64,000 bases of DNA from positions 16,177,901 to 16,241,900 of the forward strand of contig NC_087249.1 in assembly GCF_037042905.1 (NCBI RefSeq), given 5' to 3'. The position numbers and the translations under genes are program-made. A model generated the notes under the pieces. That model saw nothing but the letters and a program-made list of their open reading frames with translations, was not told the origin of the DNA and ran no database searches. The stretch's first letter is position 1; each line of letters starts with the position of its first letter. This DNA comes from Lytechinus pictus (lineage: Eukaryota; Echinodermata; Echinoidea; Temnopleuroida; Toxopneustidae). This document shows, piece by piece, positions 35,901 through 47,900 of the stretch.

Positions 35901-38900
35901 TATGAATGAAAGCATTGAAGCAATTTGGTGCTCTTGCAAAACAAATTCTGAGTTGTATTTACTGCAAACCCTCAGAAATATTGATAAGCATTTGCCAGTG
36001 CATGAAGTGTTTTAATGAAGAGTGGCTTTTTTGTGCCTATGGAGAGTTATTATTTCTTCAATATTTTTTCATACAAATTATTTCAGAAATCACAATTTGA
36101 ATATTCCATGACCTCTGATAACAAGAGCAGAATATTTTTGGTGATTGACACACTTTAAAATGAGATTAGGAGAGAATGTAGTGAAATTGTGTGAAAATAA
36201 TGGCATAATTGCTGAAGAGGCCTATAAGATTGAAAATAACATTATTTCAAGTTTTTCTTGAAAAAAACCCATGGAAAATTGAAAATGGCATAATTTACAC
36301 AAGTTTTCTAAACAAAATACAAAAAAAAAAATTTTTGCAGAATTTTTAGTACACAAGCCTATGGACAATCAATTGAACGTAAATCGAACGCAAATTTTGC
36401 GCATCCTCCAAAATCTTACATAAGTTACGTTCGATTTGCAATCAATCGCAAAGCTTGCGCTTGATCTACGTTCAATTGATCAAACGCAACTTCTTCTTGC
36501 AACAGGATTGAACGTAACTTGCGTTCAATTGCAGATTTGCGTTTAATCGGAGGACTTACGCTCAATTTTGGGAGTTGCGTTCGATTTGCGTTCAATCGCA
36601 AGTTTCTTGCAACACCCCATTAGACCTCATGAATTCACCAAATGAGTTTAAATCATCTTTACTCTCTCGATATTGCATCAAACTTCATCAGACTTTCAGA
36701 ATGTGTAACATAGTAGATACCAAAGTAGTAGAAAGTCTTTTAATTGGTAAAACTATATCTATTTGGAGTCAGCAGCGCCCTCATGTGGCAAGAACGGTGC
36801 AAAAACTCGGAAAAAACAAATCTTCAAAGACGTGAATCTACTCAAAAATTAAAAAAGTATAGTTTAAACTGCACTGTATTAAAAATCCGTGTCATTTTCA
36901 TCGAATTCGGCTTAACTGTAGAGAAATGTATATGGAGGATGTAGGGAAGTTAAAAATATAGGGTCCATGTGCTCGTTTTTTAATTGTAAGTGTCCAAAGT
37001 GTTGCAAGTTGGCTTGAAAATCGCCTAAAATGCGCCGAAAACATGCAAATGTCTAATAACACCGTCTAAAATGGGAATGGTTCCGTAGTCTTGTTCCCAA
37101 ACATTGAAAATCCATGTCATTTTCATCATACTCTCTAGATTTGTAGAGGAATATATTCTGAAGAAGTTAGGACATTTAAACTATGGAGTCCATGTGCTCG
37201 TTTTCAAAGTATCCGTGTCCAAGGTGTTGCGAGTTGGCTTGAAACAGCCCAAAATGCGCCGAAAACAAGCAAAAGTCTGTTAATACCGTTTAAAATGCGA
37301 ATGGTTCCGTAGTCTTGTTCCCAAACATTGAAAATCCATGTCATTTTCATCATACTTTGCACATAGACACTTTAGCACCTGAATATTCCAAATATGCACA
37401 ATTCAACATAGGTCCATGTGCTTGATTTTTTGCTATAGAGCTTCAAAGTTAACCCAAATAGGTGTTCTTAAGAATTACGCATTCAAAAGAATTTGAAATT
37501 TTTAGACCTCACGAGATCACAAAAATGAGTTTAAAGCTCTATTACTCAGTCAAAATCCATGAAAACTTCATCAAATTTTGCAATATGATTAATAATTGTA
37601 TCCTTAAAATGGATAATCTATTCATATTGCTTTCAATTGTTTGCTCGTTTAAGTCTAATAGCACTATCAGTTCTTAGAAATTGCGGGAACGATAGCAAAA
37701 TAATACTCAACTTCAAAAATTTCAAATTTCGATAACAAACTTGAGAAGTAAAAGAAATGCAGCACTTTATTCAAAACCCATGTCATTTTCACCAAACTTT
37801 GGAAAGTCGTAGAGGAAGGTATACATAAGAGGTGTAAACATTAAAAAATATGGGTTCATGTGCTTGTTTTCAAACTATCATCACTCTTATTAGAGCAAAT
37901 GTGCTTCTTAAAACACCCCAAAACACGCCAAAAGCTTTGTATCTGTGAGGAAAAATTCCGAACCACTCTACCATATATTTTATTCAAACTCGGGGTCATA
38001 TTCATCATACTTTGCAGCACTACAGAGGAAAGTATTTTGAAATTGTAGAGGAATAAAAAGAATGGTCCATGGAATAATTCCAGTTTCTTAGCTTCATAAA
38101 ATAACACATCGGATCTGCAGTTAGTGCAGATAAGGAGAAAAATCAGCTCACATACCTACAGCTGATTAATCACCAGTTCATCCATTGTGACGTCCGCGGA
38201 GTGTAAAATATGCGCAGATCATGATGCGCACAAACATAACTGTGGAACGTCCTTAACCCTTTGCAATAATTGTCCGACCCTCCATATACATGGCTCACAA
38301 TAATTATGCCTGGTGTTTGCAAAGCGCAGGGTTAATAAACGCGATCATAAAAATAATTATGAGATAAATTTATCTCAAACGATCGACCCGAACTTTTGCA
38401 AATATCTTGGAAGGTTTTCACAAAGAGATCACACAACAGGACCGAAATGATATGCAGCGGTGTTTTGACTTAGAAGTTACGTCCCCACAAGGTTCGGGGA
38501 TGAAATTCCACCGTAATACTCGCGTCCTTTGGCAAGGCGTTAACCCTAAAAGGACTGGGCTATTTGAGATGTAATGAGAAATGAGGGATTAAGAACATTC
38601 AACAGAGAGGAGACCCTGTGGAGCCGTGTTATGTGCAAACGACGGTATATGTGCATAATTTCGCCAGGATTTGTGCAAACAACGGTGTTTGTGCAAACGC
38701 CACACCGGGAAATGTGCAACTCTGTCAAAATTTATCAACGGCGTCTGTGCAAACGTGACGACGGGATATGTGCAAATGAACAATTTTCACGGGAAATGTG
38801 CAAACCTCCGGGATATGTGCAAAAATCACTGTTTTTATCGATATTAAGGCTATTTATCATGAAATGTTTCATAACATTACTGTAAAAATGGGAAACCTGC

Positions 38901-41900
38901 CTGCATAAGGGAGGAGCTACAGTGTCATCGGCAATGAAACGCTTTTCAAAGAGGCGGTGGGGGCACCAGACTGAAATCTCAATTTCGAAAACTGCCTGAG
39001 GTACTTTCAAGGCAATGGGTGATAAGAGTATTTCTTTTTGTAATTCGGGCGAGAGATGTTATACCCACAATGAAATAACTCTCTTGGGCTGCGTTTATCC
39101 GACCTCAAGCCAGAATCGTGATTTGAATCATGATTGGAATCATGATTCAAATCACAAACATGAATCACAATTACTACAGAATCAGGGTTTAGACGACCTT
39201 CGTTCCAACGCTGTTTCTCCTCGGATTCGGACCGATCCAGTGCGCATCACAGTGCGCAGTTTGACCCAGGAAGTATAGGTCAACGTTGGACACTTAATTG
39301 GAGGTCGGCGACGTACATGTGATGTGACAACGTGGGGCGCGCGCCTTGGCAAGAACCGGAAATAGCTCGACACAATGACGTCATATAATCATGATTCAAA
39401 TCACGATATCGTTTATCCGAACATTTTCGTACGTGATTCTGCAGAAACGTCTTTCCAAACGCCCTTTTTTTCGTAGTTCATGTTTGTGATTCTAATCATG
39501 ATTATATTCAATTTCGACTAAACGCAATCGTGATTCTGCAGAATCGTGATTTGAATCATGATTGGAATCATGATTATAGGGTAAAAAAGTGGCGGATAAA
39601 CGCACCCTTGTACTCCAGACCCACCATTGTGTGGAATGGATATATATATATATATATATATATAGTGGTCTTTACTCCAGACTCGGTTACATAAAAAAAA
39701 GTTAAGAATCTTCAAAAATATAAGACTTCTGTACTAAAGCAGGCGTATATGAGAACAGAGTCTTTACCCAAGACCCAGTTATTTCAAAACTTTAAAAAGT
39801 CGTAAAAACTAAGACCCACTATGGTTTGGAATAACATGGATATAGAGTGTAGTCTTTATTCCAGACCCGGTTATCTAACAATTTGAAGATCCTTCTAAAC
39901 TAAGATCCTGTACTAAATCATAAGTAAAGAGCATAGTCTTTCAAAAATAATAAAAAACTGCAACACCTCATCGTCTACAAAATTAAGACCCCGTAAAAAT
40001 GAATATAGAATGTAGTCTTTACCCAGGCCCTGTTATATCAATAATATTTTTTTTTAAATCAAATTTAAGACCCCAACTTCTCATTCCTGTAGAATAAGAT
40101 GAGTATAAAGTGCAGTCTTTTACTCCAGACCAGGTGATTAAACAAATTCATAAATATTAAATCCCCGCCATCTTCCACTACTAAGACTCTGTAATAAAGA
40201 ACGTGTATTAACGTATTCTCAATTCTCTAGACCCGTTTATTTAAACAAATCTTCAAGATCCCACAGTCTCATTCCGGTGAAAAAAAGATGGATATAGAGT
40301 GTAGTCTTTACTCCAGACCAGTGATTAAAATCCTTCTAAATTAAGAGCCCAAACTAAGACTCTGTTATAAAGCAAGGGTACATAACGTAGTCTTTACTCA
40401 AGACCCGGTGGTTAAAAAAATGTAAATAAACTTTAAAACTTAGACCTCACCATTGCCATGTAATCAAGCATATGGATATAAAGTGTTTTCTTTTCTCCAG
40501 ACCCAGTCATTTGAAAAAAAGTCAAGAATCTTCGAGGCTTCAATCTCATCTTCAATACCAAGACCCTATAATTTAGCACATGGGTATACAGGGTAATTAC
40601 ACAGTGGGTATACAGTGTACAGTGTAGTTTTTTTAATAAATGGGTCTGGAGTAAAGGCTATGCTATCTACCCGTGCTTTATTATAGACTATTAGTTTGGA
40701 AGATGGTGGGGTCTTTGTATTGAAGTTTTTTTTAATCACCATGCAGGTTTGGAGTAAAGACTAAACTCTATATCCACCAGGCGTAAATATTCATATCTGA
40801 ATGACACGCGCCTCAAAACCCAAGATAACAACAACAACAACAACAACTGGGCGTTGTGGCGTGCGCCTGTAATCCAAGCTTTGTGGGGGAAGTTACAAAT
40901 AAGAGGTTCGAGGTTCGACCCTGGTCACGTCTTTCGGATGGAAAGTTAAAAGTCGGTACCAGACGTAAATAATCATATCTGTTTGATACAAGCCTGACAA
41001 AACTCAAATACACACACACACACACTTTTTTTCACAGGGATGAAACGGTGGGGTCTTCAAATTGAAGACTTCCAAAAATTTTATATAACAGCGTCCGGGG
41101 TAAAGACTATGCTCTTATATCCATGCTTTATTACAGGGTCTTACTTTTGAAGATTATAACATAATTTTTAAACGGGTCTGGAGTAAAGACTACATTCTTT
41201 ATCCATCTTTTTTCACAGGAATGAAATTGTGGGGTCTTGAAGATTTGTTTAAATAAACGGGTCTGGAGAATTGAGAATACGTTATATACACGTACTTTAA
41301 TTATTACAGAGTCTTAGTAGTGGAAGATGGCGGCGCTTTAATATTTATGAATTTGTTTAATCACCTGGTTTGCAGTAATAAACTACACTTTATACTCATC
41401 TTATTCTACAGGAATGAGAAGTTGGGGTCTTAAATTGATTTTTTTTTTTTATTATTATTGATATAACAGGGCCTTGGTAAAGACTTCATTCTATATCCAT
41501 GTTATTACAAACAATAGTGGGACTTAGTTTTATGATTTTTGTAAGTTTTGAAATAACCGGGTCTTGGGTAAAGACTCTGTTCTCATCTACGCATGCTTTA
41601 GTACATAAATCTTATTGTTTTGAAGATTCTTAACATTTTTTTATGAAACTGAGTCTGGAGTAAAGACCACTCTATACAAAAAAAATACTGAATGACACGC
41701 GCCGTATAAGCTAAAACAACAACAACAACAACATACTCTTGTGCCCCATTTGCCTTCAAACTGCATCAGGCAGTGTTCGAAATTGAGTGTCCCTTAAATG
41801 TAAGTCTGGTGCCCCCCCCCCCGGCGCCTCTCTGAAAATGGCTTCATTGCCGATGGCAATGTAGCTTCTCCCTTATGCAGGCAAGTTTCTCATTTTAACA

Positions 41901-44900
41901 GTAATGTTCTGAAACATTTCATGAGAAATAGCCTTAATATTGATAAAAACAGTGATTTGCACTTATCCCGGAGGTTTGCACATTTCCCGTGAAAATTGTT
42001 CTTTTGCACGTATCCCGTCGTCGCGTTTGCACAGATGCCGTTGATAAATTTTGACAGATTTGCACATTTCCCGGCTTGACGTTTTCACAAATACCGTTGT
42101 TTGCACAAATCCCGGCGAAATTTTGCACATATAACGTTGTTTGCACATATCCCGGCGTTTGCACATAACACGGCTCCACAGACCCTCTCTAAGGCATCGT
42201 CTTAATAAAGCGCTCGTTAGAATTTAGCACCCTTTTGTCTTTTTTTCACATTTACAGGTTATTATCTGTTCGCCAAGGCTAGCTCTCAGACATTCAAAGA
42301 CAAGGCTCAAATAATTACTCCTCCTCGATCTGCCGACAAACCACAATGCATCCAGTTTTACTATTACATGTATGGTGATGGAAGTGGCAAACTCAGGTAA
42401 AGTTATGTTCAGTTGAAATAATAATAATTATAATAACGTTTTATTTACCCAGGGTATAGCCACTTCATTTAGGAAACTGCTCTACCAGCGGCCCCTGCAA
42501 CATAATAATCTTATTATTACCCTTCTCCAATCTAAATGCTGAGCGCATAGCAAGAAGGCAGAAGGTCCTATTGTCTTTGGTATGACTCGGCCGAGGATCG
42601 AACCCACGACCTCCCGTTCATGAGGCGGACGTTCTACCACTGAGCCCTCATGCCCGGTTCAATGGTCTGATTCTACGAAGATTGTTAACGTAATAGGTTT
42701 TTTTCTACACAGTAAAAAGAAAATTAAACCGCCTGTTCAATTAGACAACCTTGTTCGTTATGTGAATCTAGGGCAAATGTTCTTGCAGGAATTGTCACCA
42801 TATCATATCTCGATCTGATACAGGTACATGAACTGAACTTTGTGAAATCCTAAAATCTAAGCTATAAACGATCGCTCTGAAGATCACCAACTAAGACATA
42901 TAAGAGAAGCACACGCGGGAGTGTGCATTGTTATTCCTTGGAAAAAAACCTGGTATCTGGGCTGAAAAGCCATGCTTATTTTGCCAATTTCTCTGCATTT
43001 ACATAATTTATTCCAGAATACTTCGCCGCATATTTCTGAATTATACATACAGACACTTGGATTGTTATTTTATCGGATTATGTCAGAAATCACTTTTAAA
43101 TCGTTACTACAACAGACATTATCTTAAACTCGTGTTTTAAACAGTGAAACATGTTTAACACTTCAGTAACTTTTATTTGCCCATGGGTCGATAATATAGA
43201 CTTGCCTACTGATTCTAGGTAAGTGTTGATCACTCGTTACCGTAAATTACACATCCTTAATAAATCATTTTAAACCTTAAGTTGTTTAAACTAATATTTA
43301 TTGTTTCAATTACAAAGCGTCTACGTTCGGAACAATGATACAACTGAACTCGGAGACCCTGTTTATACCAGGAATGGGCAGCAAGGAAAGGGCTGGTATC
43401 GTGGTTTGGTCGATATAACCGTGAGTCTGGGAAAATTTCGAGAGGTAGGTGCATGTTTTTTAAAGTAGCTGAATGGGGTCGTATTTCAGATATATTCTGT
43501 TTCTGTTTGCGGTAACTCCCGTAGGAACTCGGCAGGACAGCATTTTGCTGGTAAACGCCAAGCTGGTATACAACCAGTATACCTAGGAAACATTTTACGT
43601 CTAGGTTAATCTAGTCATAATGGCAGACCTTATAGACGACAGATATTAATCTCGGGTCTTTTTATCAAAATGGAGACAATGCAGAGTGGGGATTCGAATT
43701 CACAACCTTGCGATTATGAGTCTAATACTCTAACAACTGGACCACACGACCCGTAAATAAAGAGGCTTCAAAGTACGTATTTCGGATTCGAGGTTTTATC
43801 CTTATCTATTTTCCGGAAAGGGTTGAACGAGATACATCGACAAATAAATTGTTAATGCTATCTTTTGACGGCCTAGCCTAATTTTCTATTAAAATCATGT
43901 CAATTTGATAACATCACCAGTAAGTCCAATTAACAACTGTGCCAGAAAAATACTGTAGATTTAGATGACAATGCTTTAAAAGAGCCATCCACCATGTCCA
44001 CGGACTTATCATTAAAATGACATAAAGAAATGTACTTAAAAATGAATCAAATACTTATATTTTTCAATTCAATTGATGGTATTCTGAGAGTTAAACCTAG
44101 GTTTAACCCTTGTCTTAACTAGATTTCAAACCATACATCTCTGGAATACCAGGCTTCATAATATTTTTCCATATTTATGGCAATTATCATAATATAAATT
44201 AAAATTAAAGTTTACAATATTTTGTATTCTTCCCATGTCACAACTCATTTGTTTTTTACAACTTTTTTTCAGTAGAATAAGAATCATTTTAAATTGGTGA
44301 TTGGGTTGACAACTGTCACTCCATAAAGTGTGGTGTAAGTTAACCCAGGTTTAACTAAACCATGTCTATCAGAATACCACCAAAATAATTGTATTTGGTG
44401 ATATGTCAGTTTCGAATGTTAATGTTTTGGGGGGCTGGTCAATTTAATTAACAAACATAAATTATGTTTGTTAGAATGATGTATCCCGGACTGAGCTATA
44501 GGCTCTTTTCGAAGATCCATTTTACCCATTGTCATGATTGTTCGATAGTTGTCATTGGTTTGGACATGGACCTACCTACTGAAGTAGGTCCATGGTTGGA
44601 AATTGTTTCAATGTGTAAATCTTCATCTCGTTCGACTATTACTAATATGAAACATTCTCACCTGGCTTGTATTTTTTAGTTGATATTTGAAGCAGAAGTT
44701 GGAATGGGACAGCTGGCCGATATCGCAATAGATGACGTAGGAGTATTCGATGACGAAAATGCGTGTCCACTTGGTAACTTTTCATTTATACATGTATATT
44801 TTCCATTTAATGTAAATATTTTGTTTGCGTGATTTGGGGGTGTGCTTTTTTATAGCCCGGAAATGGTAATCAATATCAGAATAATCTTCTTTAAGAAAAG

Positions 44901-47900
44901 AAAGACTAATCTGTAAAGTCACTCACACAACCAGCTTATAAAATAAGGGCAAGTCCCATTTTTATAAAATAAAGATGGGCGACTCCCACGATCTTTGTTT
45001 AGTCATAAATAAAACTAGCATGCAACGACCTTCCCTTATCAAGTGGCAAATGCATTAGATGTAATAGTATTTTTCAGTTTGTGAAAAATATGCATCCGAG
45101 TATATAGGTTATTGTGTTATGCTCAACATTTAATTTTTTTATTATTTTCCACTAGTTTATTACAGGAGTACTCCAGGCTGAAAATGATATGATATGAACA
45201 GATAAAGAAAAATCAGACAAACAAAACGCTGAAAAATTAATCAAATTTGGACAAGGAAAGTTTTAACAATTTTAATTATTTCATTATTTCGGTGAAACAG
45301 CTCTGTGCCTATATCTATGAACATATAATGAGCAAATGCATCATGTCATATCGTCACTTGTTCTTTTTAATTTTATTTTATGAAAATATGGGATAATTTC
45401 AATTTATGTCCTCCAGTAATCAAAAATATTGGACCGACAAGTGCTTGTATTCATTAGATATCCATTCGTGTAATCTATTCAAGGGAGACATATTATACAT
45501 GTGTCAAAATATGAAATAATGATTTCATGTAATAACAAAAGGGAAAGTGGGGATGTGACATCAGTCCACCGGATGAATACTCATGACGACGAGCACATAA
45601 CTGTTTTACAAAATATTGCTAATTCTTTAAAGTCAATAACTTCTTTATATGATGTCAGATTTTGATGAAATTTTCAGCATTTTGCTCAGTGAATTCTACT
45701 CTATTAATTACGTAAAGCCAGGAGCACTATTTTTTCTTCCCCTCTCTTTCCCTCTCTCTCTCTCTCTTTCATGTTTTTCTTCTATTTTTACCGTTTTAGT
45801 TATTATTTCGCCTTTCAAAATACCTATTTTATAACTTCATTTTACAGACAGTCTATCTTGTGACTTTGATCAAAGTTGGTGTGGTATCAAACAGGATGTG
45901 TTAGATGACTTTAACTTCATTCGCCAACGAGGCAGCACAGGTTCATTTGGAACTGGCCCTGAAACTGATCATTCTGGAAGTGGTGCGTATTATCTGTTGC
46001 AGTCATGTGACCAGTATATGAAAAGCTCAGTTGCAAAAGTGGTTAGGTCCATTTTTCATCAAATTTGATTCTTTTTCTCAATGTATAGATTTTTAGTAGA
46101 TCTATAAAGATGATACAAAAGTAAAGTTAAAATTCCCATTAAAAAGTGAACAAAAATGGCGAAGAAAAAATCGCATTTTTTCAAAAGGGGTTAGGTCCAT
46201 TTCAGTTTGGTTGCAAAAGGGGTTAGGTCCACAAAGAATTTTTTTTTGGAAAAGAATGTTTTAAAAAATATGAAGACAGGTAGATTTCTTTTATACCCAA
46301 TTTTATGTTCGCATGGTATAGGATATCATGAAAATTTAGTTTCGCATAAAAATATTGCAATATGGGAGAATTAAAAAAAAATGATTTTCTTGGAGTGGAC
46401 CTAACCCCTTTTGCAAACAAAATATTCTGAAGAGCTCAATTGTCAAAAGGGGTTAGGTCCATGTTTCATTAATTTTATTGTTTTCAGTCTCAAAACCTAT
46501 AGACTTTTAGTCGCTCTGATGATACCAAAGAAAATTTGAAATTCTCATTAAAACGTGAGTAAAAGTAGCGAAGAAAAAAAAATGAAGACAGGTAGATTTC
46601 TTTTATAGCCAATTTTATATTCACACGATAGGGTAGTACATCATGACAATTTAGTTTCTCATTTGAATATTGGAATAACATGAATAAGTGAGAATAAAAA
46701 ACATGAATTTTCTCGGAATGGTCCAGAATGGACCTAACCCCTTTTGCAACCAAACTCTTCATATCACAATACAACTTGACTTTGGGTGTTCCTAAACCCT
46801 TTTCGCAATTGTTCATGCGACCGCTTGCGACGTTTTCCTTGAATGATAGATCTATTCTGCGACAAGCTGTAATTCCAACTGATCTCATTAGGGTCTCAAA
46901 TACATGACAACACATTCAAAATTCCAAAAGCTGGCGGGAATTCTGCGCGACCGGAATAGACCGTAATGCAGTGATTTGCATTTGCTCGCAAAAGATTGTG
47001 CAAATGGTCGTGCTCTCATGTGCAAATGTTGCACAATTTCATAATTTATTGTGAGTGGTCTGATGCCGATGGAATTGGTGTCAAACTTACTTTGGACACG
47101 CTTTTACATAAATTAGGTTCCTGGTTTTATATCCATGACTTAATCATACTTAACACGTTTTCATTGAGTTAATGAAAATGAGCCATTTAAAATCTGATTA
47201 AATCGAAATGTGATTTATGCTGTTACGCATGACAAATCATTACGAACTTTATGTGATTCAATGATGATCTTTACTAGTTAATAGGTTATTCAGCAGATTA
47301 ATAATCATGAATAATTAGTCATGTTATTCGCCAAACAGGTAATTTCAAACACTATAATCATTATTATTAGTATCATTATTGTTGATATTGTCATTGATTT
47401 GCTTTCTCTCAATGCAGGCTATTATGTCTACATAGAAGCTTCAAATTCGAAAAAGGATGAAAAGGCCCGTATTATACTCCCTACATTCCGAGGTGTCCAG
47501 CCGAACGACAAGGAGACTTTCTGCGTCATCTTCTGGTATCATATGTACGGAGGTACAGTAGGGGAACTCAACCTGTACCTCCACAACTCTAGCTCCACCG
47601 ATCTTGGGAGTCCGATCTGGTGGATGGGCGGTAACAGAGGAAACAAGTGGAGGGCTGCAGAAGCTGAGATCAACACTCCTGAAGAATTCCAGGTAATAAT
47701 AGCCCATAATAACCCATAGACATTAAGTTATTTTCAAAGGACCTCGTAGTTCGTAACGTCTAAACCTACTAGGAATAGTACAATATTTGGTCAACAATAC
47801 TGCCAATTAATCTATCACTGACTCTATAGGTTGTTTTTCAATTTGTAACCTCATCTTCATAATCTTACTTTCAGCTTTACTTTGAGGCTATTCGTGGACA

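Larger units (their letters stand above)
31884..38252. mobile_element. TTAA-flanked element with satellite-like interior, split by a Harbinger-like insertion
   Basis: TTAA (31880-31883 and 38253-38256) brackets inverted ends GGACGTTCCACAGTTA / TAACTGTGGAACGTCC. Its own sequence is about 1.8 kb, because 32077-36619 is a later insertion. The right part is made of repeats of about 220 bp sharing CCATGTCATTTTCATCATAC and GGTCCATGTGCTCG. Two near-identical units are at about 36877-37095 and 37096-37315, with degenerate ones to 38060. No coding capacity is seen. Confidence 0.75.
38617..42180. mobile_element. Giant foldback element, 3.56 kb, with 5 bp target duplication
   Basis: GACCC at 38612-38616 and 42181-42185 brackets inverted ends TGTGGAGCCGTGTTATGTGC / GCACATAACACGGCTCCACA. 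The outer arms (38617-39010 and 41750-42180) are arrays of a TTTGCACATATCCCGG-like motif. The inner arms (39610-40640 and 40640-41690) are each about nine degenerate units of 85-110 bp with AGTCTTTACTCCAGACCCGG, mirrored in order, for example CAATTCTCTAGACCCGTTTA at 40220 against its complement near 41260. The left arm carries a nested MITE and the right arm a SINE. There is no transposase. Superfamily unassigned. Confidence 0.82.

Noticed and set aside
38574..38885. Cys-rich 103-codon open frame (and its relatives on the minus strand at 38589-39010 and 41934-42179)
   Set aside because: The frames are produced by the short TTTGCACATATCCCGG-like repeat in the foldback arms. They appear mirrored in the opposite arm and have no domain features.
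38617..42180. CRISPR-like array of short repeats
   Set aside because: The repeats are degenerate, vary in spacing and are mirrored in two arms. The locus is in an animal intron with splice sites, so a foldback transposon explains it.
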